DNA of 64,000 bases from an uncultured Lachnospiraceae bacterium. GTDB lineage: Bacteria > Bacillota > Clostridia > Lachnospirales > Lachnospiraceae. The notes below the pieces were generated by a model. That model was not told the DNA's origin, ran no database searches, and was given only the letters and a program-made list of their open reading frames with translations. Of this stretch, positions 8,356 to 17,168 are shown piece after piece (positions within the stretch are counted from its first letter, which is position 1; every line of letters starts with the position of its first letter). Position numbers and translations under genes: made by a program. Location: contig CAJUST010000009.1 in NCBI GenBank assembly GCA_910589105.1, forward strand, positions 1 to 64,000. Direction: 5' to 3'.

Positions 8356-8384
8356 GTGATTTTACTTTAAAACAACAACGCCGC

Positions 8385-10112
8385 TTATCCTTTGTGGTAC
8401 AGCTTTTCATAAATCCCTTGTTTTTGCAGAAGCTCCTCATGCGTCCCTTCTTCCGCAATCCCGTTTTCCGTCAAAACCAGTATCCGTTCCGCGTTTTCTA
8501 TTGTTGAAAGCCTGTGCGCAATTACAAATGTCGTCCTGTTTTCTGCCAGTTTCTCCAAAGAATCCTGTACGACTTTTTCACTTTCGTTGTCAAGCGCAGA
8601 CGTCGCTTCATCGAAAATCAAAATCGGCGGATTCTTCAAAAATACCCGCGCAATCGAAAGCCGCTGTTTCTGCCCGCCGGAAAGCTTTACGCCGCGCTGT
8701 CCGATGTCCGTGTCGTATCCATCTGGCAAAGCCATAATAAATTCATGCGCATTGGCGCATTTTGCCGCCGTAACCACTTCTTGGCGGGAAGCTTCTGGTT
8801 TTCCATAGCGGATATTGTCAAAAATACTGCCCGCGAACAAATACACATCTTGCTGAACAATCCCGATATGCCCGCGCAGGCTCTTAAGCTCTAATTGCCT
8901 AACATCGGTCCCGTCTATCTTTACCGCCCCGCCCGTCACGTCATAAAACCGCGGAAGCAGACTGCACAGCGTGCTTTTCCCTGCCCCTGAGGAACCGACA
9001 AGCGCCACATATTCTCCGGCGTTTACATGCAGGCTGACATGGCTTAACACTTTTTCACTGTTTTCTTCATACCGGAAAGAAACATTGTCAAAATCAATTA
9101 CGCCTTTTACATCATGCAAAGGCTTTGCGTCCGCCGCGTCCTGAATTTCCGGCTCAATCGCTAAAATCTCTAAAAAGCGCTCAAATCCCGTATACCCATT
9201 CTGAAACTGTTCTGTAAAATCAATCAGCGTCTTAATCGGTTCCGTCAGTATATTAATATAGAGCAGAAACGTTACCAAATCCGTCACTTCCACAGCGCCA
9301 TAAGAAATTAAAATCGCCCCAGCCGCTAAAACTAGAATCGTAATCAGCAAAGAAAAAGAACTTAAGCCCGCATGGTATCCGCCCATATAAAAATAACTGT
9401 TTTTTTTCGCCGCCAGAAAACCGCCATTCCCTTCCGCAAACTTTTCTTTTTCCATCTGCTCATTGGCAAACGATTTTACGACTCGGATGCCGGAAAGATT
9501 GTCTTCAATGCGGCTGTTGATTTCCGCAATTTTTTCACGGTTTTTCCGAAATGCGCGTTTCATTTTTCCATTGAAAAAATAAGCGTACGCAAACATCACC
9601 GGAACAAGGATAAAGGCAAAAAACGTCAAAACCGGGCTAATCGAAGTCATAATAAAAAATGCGCCCAAAATCTTTATCAAAGAAATTACAATGTTTTCCG
9701 GCCCATGATGCATAAGCTCCGTAATGTCAAATAAATCCGTCGTAATTCTCGACATTAACGCCCCGACTTTCTGGTTGTCATAAAAAGAAAATGAAAGCCT
9801 TTGGTAATGCTCAAATATCTCCGCGCGCATGTCAAACTCAATCTTTGCGCCCATCACATGACCGTAATTCGAAATATAATAATTGCAAAAACAGGAAATG
9901 ATAACCAAAAACGCCATAAACAATCCCAGTAACAGCGTCTGGCGAAGCGCCTCTTTTTGTTCCATAAAAATAACCGCCGATGTGATGTAACGGACGATTA
10001 ACGGCAGCGCAAGCGCAATCGCTGAAGCGAGAACCGCAAAAAACAAATCGGCGGCAAACACCTTCCGGTAGGGTTTATAATACGAAATCATTTTTTTCAA
10101 ATTCTTATCCAT
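8385..10112 (-). CDS. ABC exporter, fused membrane and ATPase domains
   Basis: 575 residues. Six transmembrane helices lie in about residues 15-310, followed by an ABC ATPase with Walker A GSSGAGKST, signature LSGGQKQRLSIARV, Walker B ILIFDEATSALD and the switch histidine in VIAHRLST. This is a type IV (MsbA/LmrA-style) half-transporter that would work as a homodimer to export lipids, drugs or peptides; the substrate cannot be read from sequence. The start at 10112 follows AAAGGA; an in-frame start at 10136 would lie inside the predicted -10. It stands alone, divergent from the LUD-domain gene. Confidence 0.92.
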   Translation of the reverse strand: MDKNLKKMISYYKPYRKVFAADLFFAVLASAIALALPLIVRYITSAVIFMEQKEALRQTLLLGLFMAFLVIISCFCNYYISNYGHVMGAKIEFDMRAEIFEHYQRLSFSFYDNQKVGALMSRITTDLFDITELMHHGPENIVISLIKILGAFFIMTSISPVLTFFAFILVPVMFAYAYFFNGKMKRAFRKNREKIAEINSRIEDNLSGIRVVKSFANEQMEKEKFAEGNGGFLAAKKNSYFYMGGYHAGLSSFSLLITILVLAAGAILISYGAVEVTDLVTFLLYINILTEPIKTLIDFTEQFQNGYTGFERFLEILAIEPEIQDAADAKPLHDVKGVIDFDNVSFRYEENSEKVLSHVSLHVNAGEYVALVGSSGAGKSTLCSLLPRFYDVTGGAVKIDGTDVRQLELKSLRGHIGIVQQDVYLFAGSIFDNIRYGKPEASRQEVVTAAKCANAHEFIMALPDGYDTDIGQRGVKLSGGQKQRLSIARVFLKNPPILIFDEATSALDNESEKVVQDSLEKLAENRTTFVIAHRLSTIENAERILVLTENGIAEEGTHEELLQKQGIYEKLYHKG

Positions 10113-10135
10113 AATACGCTTCCTTTTTTTATACA

Positions 10136-10165
10136 TTTATATTATACTTTTCTTATATTTGTCAA
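10136..10165 (-). promoter_or_regulatory. Promoter of the ABC exporter
   Basis: Minus-strand -35 TTGACA, 18-base AT-rich spacer, -10 TATAAA. A nearer TATAAT lies only 13 bases from the -35. Confidence 0.5.
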
Positions 10166-10186
10166 TATATTTTTAGGAGGCAGCTT

Positions 10187-10825
10187 ATGGATTCCATACA
10201 AATCTATTATGAAAAACTAGCGGACACTGTTATTTCAAACCTGAAAAAGAGACAGATGGAAGGTTACTACTTCCCTACGGCAAAAGAAGCCGTAGAAAAA
10301 GCGATGTCTCTACTGCCTGAAAATGCCACGGTCGGTTTTGGCGGATCTATGACATTAGTGGAAAGCGGAATGTACGATGCATTAAAATCCAGCCCGTCGA
10401 TCCGGCTTTATGACCGGAACGAAGTGTCTTCGCCCGAAGAAATTGAAGCTCTTTATCACAACTGCCTGACGGCGGACGCCTATTTTATGAGCAGCAACGC
10501 CATTTCCTCAGATGGGATTCTCGTTAATATTGACGGCAGGGGAAACCGCGTGGCGGCGCTGATTTACGGGCCAAAAGAAGTGTTCGTCTTTGCCGGAATG
10601 AACAAACTCTCTCCCACCGTAGAAGACGCCGTCCGCCGCGTCCGCAATACCGCCACCCCGCCCAACTGCATCCGGCTGCAAAAGCAGACGCCTTGTTCCA
10701 TAAACGGAACCTGCAGTGACTGCCTGTCGCCCGACTGCATTTGCAACCAGATTGTCATTACGCGAAGAAGCGGCGTGAAAGGACGCATTAAAGTTTTTCT
10801 CATTGGAGAACCGCTCGGATTTTAA
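10187..10825 (+). CDS. LUD-domain (YkgG/LutC-like) protein
   Basis: 212 residues of the LUD fold (formerly DUF162) found in lactate-utilisation proteins. Visible features are the coiled N-terminus, TVGFGGSMTLVESGMYDAL, SSNAISSDGILVNIDGRGN and a cysteine cluster CSINGTCSDCLSPDCIC near the C-terminus that could bind metal. There are no neighbouring lutA/lutB genes, so a role in lactate oxidation is not supported by context; stand-alone copies are common in Clostridia and of unknown function. TAGGAGG precedes the ATG. It is convergent with the MerR regulator, with one base between their stop codons. Confidence 0.85.
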   Translation: MDSIQIYYEKLADTVISNLKKRQMEGYYFPTAKEAVEKAMSLLPENATVGFGGSMTLVESGMYDALKSSPSIRLYDRNEVSSPEEIEALYHNCLTADAYFMSSNAISSDGILVNIDGRGNRVAALIYGPKEVFVFAGMNKLSPTVEDAVRRVRNTATPPNCIRLQKQTPCSINGTCSDCLSPDCICNQIVITRRSGVKGRIKVFLIGEPLGF

Positions 10826-10826
10826 A

Positions 10827-11558
10827 CTATTTTTGGCAATAGATCAAAATCGCTTGTTCCGCAAATGCCGCTGTGCCGCTTCCGCCAGCCTTATCAATGT
10901 TTTCCGTCATGCTTCCGCCGCCCGCATACATGCCGCCCAATGACTTTAAAATTTCCAATGTGCACTGATAGAAATGCTCCGTGATAAAATCACGCAGTTT
11001 CTGCACTAATGCCTGTACGTCGGCATCCTGTGGGCGCTTTGTCCGCATTTCGCCAAACTCACGGAATATGCCCATCATGTCTTCACTTATTTTTTTGTTT
11101 TCTTCGCCTGTCCTTCCTTTCATCTTTTCCTCACATTCCCGATAAGCGTCCGTACCGCCCCACCGTTTTTTCGCTTCCTCTGCATATTCATCTATTTTTC
11201 TAGTGTCAAACGCCTTAAAATCCAACAATTTCTTCACTCCCATCACTTGTATTCCTTTTGCTAAGTCTATTAAATTTTCAATGTGTTCTTTTTGCAGCAT
11301 CAAAAGATGTATTTGGTCTTCCAATGCTCTCGCCCTGTCGAATGCGGGGCTCTCTATAATTCTTTTTATTTCCTTCAATGGAAATTTAAGCTCACGGAAC
11401 AATAGAATCATCTGTAAACGTTCTATTGCCGTTTCGTCATACAGACGATACCCTGCTTTTGTGGTTGCGCTTGGGGAAAGCAGACCAATTTTATCATAAT
11501 GATGCAATGTGCGCGCGCTTACGCCTGCCAGTTTACTGACTTCCTTCACAGTGTTCAT
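10827..11558 (-). CDS. MerR-family regulator with TipAS-like effector domain
   Basis: 243 residues. The N-terminal MerR winged helix contains VSARTLHHYDKIGLLSP and AGYRLYDETAIERLQMILLF. A coiled coil spans about 75-110. The C-terminal 110 residues match TipAS, the thiopeptide/drug-binding domain of TipAL and Mta: the region around KRWGGTDAYRECEEKMKG, then AIFREFGEMR-like and FYQCTLEILKSLGGMY segments. Such proteins activate multidrug pumps and their own gene. Its promoter has the 19-base MerR spacer (11580-11610), so autoregulation is likely. A pump target is not obvious; the nearest exporter is at 8385-10112. Confidence 0.9.
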   Translation of the reverse strand: MNTVKEVSKLAGVSARTLHHYDKIGLLSPSATTKAGYRLYDETAIERLQMILLFRELKFPLKEIKRIIESPAFDRARALEDQIHLLMLQKEHIENLIDLAKGIQVMGVKKLLDFKAFDTRKIDEYAEEAKKRWGGTDAYRECEEKMKGRTGEENKKISEDMMGIFREFGEMRTKRPQDADVQALVQKLRDFITEHFYQCTLEILKSLGGMYAGGGSMTENIDKAGGSGTAAFAEQAILIYCQK

Positions 11559-11579
11559 TCTCTCACCTCCTTGAAGGTC

Positions 11580-11610
11580 AGTATAAACTATAACGCAGCG
11601 TCAGAGTCAA
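11580..11610 (-). promoter_or_regulatory. MerR-type autoregulated promoter
   Basis: Minus-strand -35 TTGACT and -10 TATACT are 19 bases apart, the stretched spacing that MerR proteins correct. The spacer contains the dyad ACTCTGACGC-T-GCGTTATAGT, with 8 of 10 arm positions complementary, placed between the two hexamers as in known MerR operators. GGAGGTG and the MerR start codon follow. Confidence 0.8.
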
Positions 11611-11640
11611 ATGAAATTTTTCGCACCGTTCATTTTCGTT

Positions 11641-11866
11641 TGTCGCTTAAAAAGGAAAATTCTCTGAAGCTGTCTTGCGCTGCAATGAAGATGGAAAGCA
11701 GCCTGTTCTATTACACGCGTTCGGCTGCTTGCGCATAAATATTGCCGCTTTTGGAATAAAAAATATCCATATCTCCGAGAAAGTAATCTGACGCTCCGTT
11801 TGAAAGAGAATAACGTGCGCCGTCGTCACAAATAAAATAGATGTTGATAGAACCCTGATTTACAAT
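11641..11866 (-). pseudogene. Remnant of a Crp/Fnr-like regulator
   Basis: Minus-strand translation from 11866 gives IVNQGSINIYFICDDG, then YFLGDMDIFYS and NIYAQAAERV before two stop codons near 11711. Further in-frame residues continue to about 11641. The GS-x-Y-x-G, FLGD and A-x-A-E-x-V pattern is that of the cyclic-nucleotide-binding beta roll of Crp/Fnr proteins. There is no start codon and no helix-turn-helix. The rest of 11560-12035 holds no other recognisable gene. Confidence 0.55.
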
Positions 11867-12035
11867 CTATCTGATATTGTAAAACGAGCCGTTTTATATG
11901 GCGTTCTAATGGGAGCGCGTTTACTCTTATTTTTATGATTTTTGGATAGAAACAGAGATATTGCATCACGCCTGCGCAAAAAACTCAATATAAGCGTTCT
12001 TCTGTATTGCTCATAGATAAAATGGCAAAAAACAA

Positions 12036-12084
12036 CAAAAATTTCCCTTGTTTTGGCTGAGAAAAACCAACACAAGGGAAAACA
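12036..12084 (-). terminator. Terminator of alaS
   Basis: Minus-strand TTTTCCCTTGTGTTGG pairs with CCAAAACAAGGGAAA (one small bulge), followed by five T. It lies about 30 bases beyond the alaS stop. Confidence 0.85.
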
Positions 12085-12116
12085 AAAATACAAACCAAAC
12101 TTTGCAGAGTTCCGCT

Positions 12117-14780
12117 TTATTCTTTTATCTGTCCTTCCAACACAACTTTCACTTCTGCAAGCGCCTCCGCAATCCCTGCCGGATTTTTCCCACCGGCCTG
12201 AGCCATATTAGGGCGTCCGCCTCCGCCTCCGCCAACTTTGCCTGCAATTCCTTTAATCAGATTTCCGGCATGCGCGCCTTTTTTCATTGCGCCGTCAGTT
12301 GCCATTGCAATTAAATTGACTTTGCCATTCTGCTCAGAAGCTAACACAATGACGCCATCTCCTAACTTTTCTTTTAACTGATCCCCAAGCTCCCGAAGCC
12401 CGTTCATATCCACGCCGTCGGCCCTTGCCGCCAGCATATTTATGCCTTTTACTTCTATCACCTGATTCATTGCGTCTCCAAGGGATTCTTTCGCCGCTTT
12501 GCTCTTAAGCGCATCATTTTCCCCTTGTAAAGATTTTACTTCATTTAAAAGATGGTTAAGCCGCGCAATGACTTCCGAAGGACTAGTTTTTAACAGCGCA
12601 GCCGCCTGTTCTAAATCTTTTTCTATTTTGTCATAATAAGCAAACACTGCTTTGCTTGTCAGCGCCTCAATTCTTCTGACCCCTGCCGCAACGCCGGATT
12701 CACTGACAATCTTAAACGCTGTAATTGCCGATGTATTCGCCACATGCGTGCCGCCGCACAATTCCGTGGAAAAACCACCCATACGCACGACGCGGACCGT
12801 TTCCCCATATTTCTCCCCAAACAGCGCCATTGCGCCTGTTTTTTTCGCTTCCTCTAATGTCATAACGTCCGTGACTACGTCAAGCGCGGCTTCGATCTGG
12901 GCATTCACGGTTTCTTCCACTTTTGCAAGCTCCTCTGCCGTCATTGCCGAAAAATGCGTGAAATCAAACCGAAGGCGGTCTTCATTCACATCGGAGCCAG
13001 CCTGCTCTACATGGCTTCCAAGCGTTTTGCGCAGAGCTTTTTGCAAAAGATGCGTCGCGCTGTGGTTTTTGCCAATCGCCAGACGCTTTTCTTTATCTAC
13101 GGAAAGTTCCACGACATCCCCTATTTTTACCATTCCTTTTTTCACTGTTCCGACATGTCCGATTTTGCCGCCTAACAAGGATACTGTGTCTTGCGCGACA
13201 AATTCAAAATCTTTGGCGCGAATCATTCCCGTATCTGCATTCTGCCCGCCCATTGTCGCATAAAACGGCGTCTGCTCTACAAAAATGGTTCCCATTTCAC
13301 CGTCTGACAACGCTTCCACTAACTCTTTTTCCGTCGTCAACGCCGTTACTTTGGAAAGATACGTTAAATGCTCATATCCGACAAATTCTGTCGTTAGTTT
13401 CGGATCTAAGGATTCATATACCGTTGCATCGGTTCCCATGTAGTTCGTCGCTTTTCTCGCTTTTCTCGCTTTCGTCCGCTGGTCTTCCATAGCCGCCAAA
13501 AATCCGGCTTCATCAATGGCAAATCCTTTTTCTTCCAAAATTTCCTGTGTCAAATCAATCGGGAATCCATATGTGTCATATAGTTTGAATGCGTCATCAC
13601 CCGAAAGGATCTTACTGCCATTCGCTTCCATTTCTTTTTGCAAGTCCGCCAAAATGGAAAGCCCCTGATCAATCGTCTTATGGAATTTTTCTTCTTCCTG
13701 CGTCAATACGCGGAAAATAAATGCTTTCTTTTCTTCTAATTCCGGATAGCCGTCTTTGCTTTCTGCAATTACGGTTGCGCTTAATTCCGCTAAAAACACG
13801 CCGTCAATCCCAAGCATTTTTCCATGTCTTGCCGCGCGCCGGATTAATCTGCGCAACACATAGCCGCGGCCTTCGTTGCTTGGCATAATGCCGTCAGACA
13901 CCATAAACGTGGCAGATCGGATATGGTCGGTGATTAAACGTATGGAAATATCGTCCACAGTATCCGTCTGGTATGTTTTTTTAGCAAGCTCGCAGACTTT
14001 ATCGCGGATTGCTTTCATGGTGTCAATGTCAAAGACAGAGTCCACTTCCTGCATAACAACGGCAAGACGTTCAAGACCCATTCCGGTGTCAATGTTTTTC
14101 TGTTCTAATTCCTCGTATCCGCCTTTTCCATCTCCGTCAAACTGCGTAAACACATTATTCCAGACTTCCATAAAACGGTCGCAGTCACAGCCAACTTTAC
14201 AATCTGGCTTTCCACAGCCAAACCGCTCTCCCCTGTCATAATAAATCTCAGAACAAGGCCCGCATGGCCCGGCGCCATGTTCCCAGAAATTGTCGCATTT
14301 TCCGGTTTTAGGATCACGGTAAAACCTTGTGATTTTGTCAGCGCTAACCCCAATTTCCTGATTCCAGATTTTAAACGCGTCCTCATCTTCCCCATATATG
14401 GACGGATATAACCGATCTTCCTCCAAACCAAGCGTTTTCGTCAAAAACTCCCAAGACCACGCAATCGCTTCCCGTTTAAAATAATCCCCGAATGAAAAAT
14501 TCCCAAGCATTTCAAAAAAAGTCAAATGTCTGGCCGTTTTGCCGACATTCTCTATATCTCCGGTACGGATACATTTCTGGCACGTCGTTACGCGTTTCCT
14601 CGGCGGAATTTCCTGCCCTGTAAAATAGGGCTTCAAAGGCGCCATGCCTGCATTAATTAAAAGCAGGCTGTTGTCATTGCGCGGCACCAAAGAGAAACTA
14701 TTTAGCTTCAGATGATCCTTACTTTCAAAAAATTCCAAATAGAGCCTGCGCAGCTCATTTACTCCAAACTTCTGTTTCAC
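12117..14780 (-). CDS. alaS: Alanyl-tRNA synthetase
   Basis: 887 residues with the full domain order: class II catalytic core (SFSLVPRNDNSLLLINAGMA), tRNA-recognition domain, editing domain with the zinc/catalytic HSATHLL and CGGTHV motifs, and a C-Ala domain with a glycine-rich GKVGGGGGGRPNMAQAGG. It charges tRNA-Ala and edits Ser/Gly mischarging. The likely start is GTG at 14780, eight bases after GGAGG; an in-frame TTG five codons earlier would overlap that ribosome site. It follows a 41-codon membrane-peptide gene by 24 bases, probably on one transcript. Confidence 0.96.
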   Translation of the reverse strand: MKQKFGVNELRRLYLEFFESKDHLKLNSFSLVPRNDNSLLLINAGMAPLKPYFTGQEIPPRKRVTTCQKCIRTGDIENVGKTARHLTFFEMLGNFSFGDYFKREAIAWSWEFLTKTLGLEEDRLYPSIYGEDEDAFKIWNQEIGVSADKITRFYRDPKTGKCDNFWEHGAGPCGPCSEIYYDRGERFGCGKPDCKVGCDCDRFMEVWNNVFTQFDGDGKGGYEELEQKNIDTGMGLERLAVVMQEVDSVFDIDTMKAIRDKVCELAKKTYQTDTVDDISIRLITDHIRSATFMVSDGIMPSNEGRGYVLRRLIRRAARHGKMLGIDGVFLAELSATVIAESKDGYPELEEKKAFIFRVLTQEEEKFHKTIDQGLSILADLQKEMEANGSKILSGDDAFKLYDTYGFPIDLTQEILEEKGFAIDEAGFLAAMEDQRTKARKARKATNYMGTDATVYESLDPKLTTEFVGYEHLTYLSKVTALTTEKELVEALSDGEMGTIFVEQTPFYATMGGQNADTGMIRAKDFEFVAQDTVSLLGGKIGHVGTVKKGMVKIGDVVELSVDKEKRLAIGKNHSATHLLQKALRKTLGSHVEQAGSDVNEDRLRFDFTHFSAMTAEELAKVEETVNAQIEAALDVVTDVMTLEEAKKTGAMALFGEKYGETVRVVRMGGFSTELCGGTHVANTSAITAFKIVSESGVAAGVRRIEALTSKAVFAYYDKIEKDLEQAAALLKTSPSEVIARLNHLLNEVKSLQGENDALKSKAAKESLGDAMNQVIEVKGINMLAARADGVDMNGLRELGDQLKEKLGDGVIVLASEQNGKVNLIAMATDGAMKKGAHAGNLIKGIAGKVGGGGGGRPNMAQAGGKNPAGIAEALAEVKVVLEGQIKE

Positions 14781-14804
14781 TGTCGTTTCCTCCAACTAAA
14801 TCAT

Positions 14805-14930
14805 TTATTCTTCCGTTTTTGCATCTTTGCGTTCTCTTAACTTTTTACCCGCAAAAATTCCACATACCGCTAAAACCGCATAAAAAACAACTTTTAACGC
14901 ATACTGCGCCAAACTTGATAAAAATGCCAT
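14805..14930 (-). CDS. Small single-helix membrane peptide
   Basis: 41 codons starting at ATG 14930, with GGAGGA seven bases upstream. Residues about 5-27 are hydrophobic (including LKVVFYAVLAVCGIFAG), followed by a charged tail beginning KKLRERKD. This gives a predicted single-pass topology with a basic cytoplasmic end. I do not recognise a characterised family. It lies between a good promoter (15036-15064) and alaS, 24 bases before the synthetase, so the two are probably co-transcribed. The strong ribosome site and the clean hydrophobic-plus-basic layout argue that it is real despite its length. Confidence 0.7.
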   Translation of the reverse strand: MAFLSSLAQYALKVVFYAVLAVCGIFAGKKLRERKDAKTEE

Positions 14931-15035
14931 GCTATGTCCTCCATTCTTTCTACTTTAAAAATACCTCTATAAGCAGCGATCCAAATCTTTCTACTTTAGA
15001 GATAACCATACATTTCAAAATACTTTCCTGCTTTT

Positions 15036-15064
15036 ATTATAACGAAAAGCTTCAGACGTGTAAA
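15036..15064 (-). promoter_or_regulatory. Promoter of the membrane peptide-alaS unit
   Basis: Minus-strand -35 TTTACA, 17-base spacer, -10 TATAAT. The roughly 100-base leader contains TAAAGTAGAAAGA twice (14945-14957 and 14986-14998, 41 bases apart). No T-box was recognised. Confidence 0.7.
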
Positions 15065-15132
15065 GACTTTCTTTTGCCTTGCCGTAAAACCAATTTCCAA
15101 GCCCGGCTATGCGCCTGCGTTGTTTTCACTGT

Positions 15133-15459
15133 TTACCAATCCCTCTCGCGGATTGCCTGTTCTACGTCTATGTCAAGATCAAACCATTGCAAGATATATG
15201 CCACTGTTTCTCCGATGCTTTCCCGCGCGCCGGTTTCTAATTCACTGTCGTTTTCTTCAAATTCTTCCTCCAGATCATTAATTTTGGCTGTCATTTCATC
15301 AAATTTTTCCTGAATTATTTCAATGCCACGTTCCCCTGTTTCCAGAAATAAAATAACATTTTGTATCAATGCCTTTATTTTGTCCACTAAAAAATCAGGA
15401 AAAAAAACATCTGCGTACATTTCTTCTAACAATTTGTACTCTGTATCAAATGTTTTCAT
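15133..15459 (-). CDS. DUF5713 family protein
   Basis: 108 residues, acidic and mostly helical. EEFEENDSELETGARE and the C-terminal VEQAIRERDW fit the DUF5713 family of Firmicutes, which has no known function. There is no signal peptide or membrane segment. AAGGAGG precedes the ATG. It stands alone between the alaS unit and a gene-poor stretch of about 600 bases. Confidence 0.8.
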   Translation of the reverse strand: MKTFDTEYKLLEEMYADVFFPDFLVDKIKALIQNVILFLETGERGIEIIQEKFDEMTAKINDLEEEFEENDSELETGARESIGETVAYILQWFDLDIDVEQAIRERDW

Positions 15460-15790
15460 ATTGCCTCCTTATTTCATTCATTTATGTTTTCGTTTTGATA
15501 TTCTTGTAAATCCTCACTTGAACCATTTTATAATTCTTGAAATGCCAAACTGTGTCATTCTATCATTCTTGTAAAACCTCAACTAACTCAATAAATTATT
15601 TTTGCAAAAATGATCTTAATCATTAAATAAACTTTTAAACCTTGCTCTTTACAATGTTTTATTTATTTTACCATAGAACCAAAATAATTCCAAGACATAA
15701 CTCTGGGAAGAAATCATTGCGCTTCTCTAAAATGGAAAACCGGAAATATTATAAAAGACAATCCTGTTTTAACTGATTTTAATATGATTT

Positions 15791-15957
15791 TCATAATGTA
15801 TCCATGGTTTCTGGAAAAAGCTTTTGAAATTCATTCAAGATATTTTTGCATTTGCCACTAAACATCATCTTCATCTTCTTGATTTCAATTACATTTTTAT
15901 CTCCGCATATTCCATATTAATATAAAAACAATGCTCCCGCTCAAACCTGAAATACAT
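15791..15957 (-). pseudogene. Small frameshifted gene, unknown family
   Basis: An ATG at 15957 opens a frame reading MYFRFEREH, then FYINMEYAEIK, and stops. The adjacent frame continues smoothly as NVIEIKKMKMMFSGKCKNIL and ends QKLFPETMDTL at 15791. The total is 167 bases, one short of 56 codons. Adding one A to the A5 run at the junction restores a single frame. I do not recognise the family. No strong ribosome site is present. The remaining intergenic DNA (15460-15790) holds only an imperfect direct repeat of TTCTTGTAAANCCTCA (15501 and 15566). Confidence 0.45.
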
Positions 15958-16055
15958 GGAAATCTAAGAAATCTCCCGAAAATGATCAATTATTACTTTT
16001 CCAATAACGGAAATTATGCTATAGTATGATACAAAAACAGCCTCAGGAGGAATAT

Positions 16056-17156
16056 ATGGCAGGTTCAACATTTGGAACAATTTTTAAAATCACCACATGG
16101 GGAGAATCCCATGGAAAAGGCATAGGCGTTGTTATTGACGGCTGTCCGGCAGGGCTTTCTTTATCCGAAGAAGATATACAATGCTTTTTAGACCGCCGCA
16201 AACCGGGGCAATCCCGATATGCCACGCAGAGAAAAGAAAACGATTCCGTAGAAATCCTCTCCGGCGTTTTTGAAGGAAAAACAACTGGAACGCCACTTTC
16301 TATGCTTGTATGGAACCAAGACCAAAAATCAAAAGATTACAGTGAAATTGCAAGCTATTACCGCCCCGGACATGCAGATTTTACGTTTGATGCAAAATAT
16401 GGATTTCGGGATTACCGCGGCGGCGGGCGGTCTTCTGGCAGAGAAACGATTGGAAGGGTTGCAGCAGGCGCGGTGGCGGCAAAATTATTACAGCAGCTTG
16501 GCATTACATGTATTGCATATACAAAATCCATCGGCCCTGTTGAAGCGAAATCATTTGACGTTACTTCCATTGGCAAAAACCCACTTTTCATGCCGGACGA
16601 AAACGCCGCGAAAGAAGCGGAACGCTATTTAAAGTCTTGTATGGAACAAAAAGATTCCGCCGGAGGAATCATTGAATGCGTCATTGACGGCATGCCAGCC
16701 GGAATCGGAGATCCTGTATTTGAAAAACTAGATGCGAACCTTGCAAAAGCCATTTTCTCTATCGGCGCAGTCAAGGGCTTTGAAATAGGCGATGGCTTTC
16801 ATGCAGCATATGCAAATGGCAGCGAAAACAATGACAATTTCTATCTTTCAGAGCAAAACGACATTAAAACCCACACCAACCATTCCGGCGGCGTGCTGGG
16901 AGGAATCAGCAACGGTTCCCAGATTGTGTTCCGGGCAGCAGTAAAACCAACTCCATCTATAGCCGCAACCCAAAAAACGGTTACAAATTCCGGCGAAGAA
17001 ATTGAAATATCGATCCATGGCAGACATGATCCCATTATTGTTCCCCGCGCTGTCGTCGTTGTGGAATCAATGGCTCTTTTGACAATCGCTGATGCATTAC
17101 TGTTAAATATGTCTGCAAATTTAGAAAAGATACGCAAATTTTATCAAAATCCTTAA
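16056..17156 (+). CDS. aroC: Chorismate synthase
   Basis: 366 residues. It makes chorismate from 5-enolpyruvylshikimate-3-phosphate using reduced FMN, the last shikimate-pathway step. Signatures visible are GESHGKGIGVVIDGCPAGL near residue 12, RPGHADFTFDAKYGFRDYRGGGRSSGRET around 105-135 and HDPIIVPRAVVVVESM near the C-terminus. CAGGAGG sets the start at 16056. No other aro gene is in the window and both flanks contain gene remnants, so it may sit at a rearrangement point. A weak promoter with -10 TATAGT lies near 16020. Confidence 0.95.
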   Translation: MAGSTFGTIFKITTWGESHGKGIGVVIDGCPAGLSLSEEDIQCFLDRRKPGQSRYATQRKENDSVEILSGVFEGKTTGTPLSMLVWNQDQKSKDYSEIASYYRPGHADFTFDAKYGFRDYRGGGRSSGRETIGRVAAGAVAAKLLQQLGITCIAYTKSIGPVEAKSFDVTSIGKNPLFMPDENAAKEAERYLKSCMEQKDSAGGIIECVIDGMPAGIGDPVFEKLDANLAKAIFSIGAVKGFEIGDGFHAAYANGSENNDNFYLSEQNDIKTHTNHSGGVLGGISNGSQIVFRAAVKPTPSIAATQKTVTNSGEEIEISIHGRHDPIIVPRAVVVVESMALLTIADALLLNMSANLEKIRKFYQNP

Positions 17157-17168
17157 ATAAAAGCCTAA

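Noticed and set aside
8296..8384. Possible T-box upstream of gltX
   Set aside because: The region is about 90 bases, holds an ordinary promoter and lacks any T-box hallmark such as TGGNACCGCG.
14931..15132. Possible T-box upstream of alaS
   Set aside because: No TGGNACCGCG-type sequence or terminator pair was found; the leader is about 100 bases and precedes a small gene.
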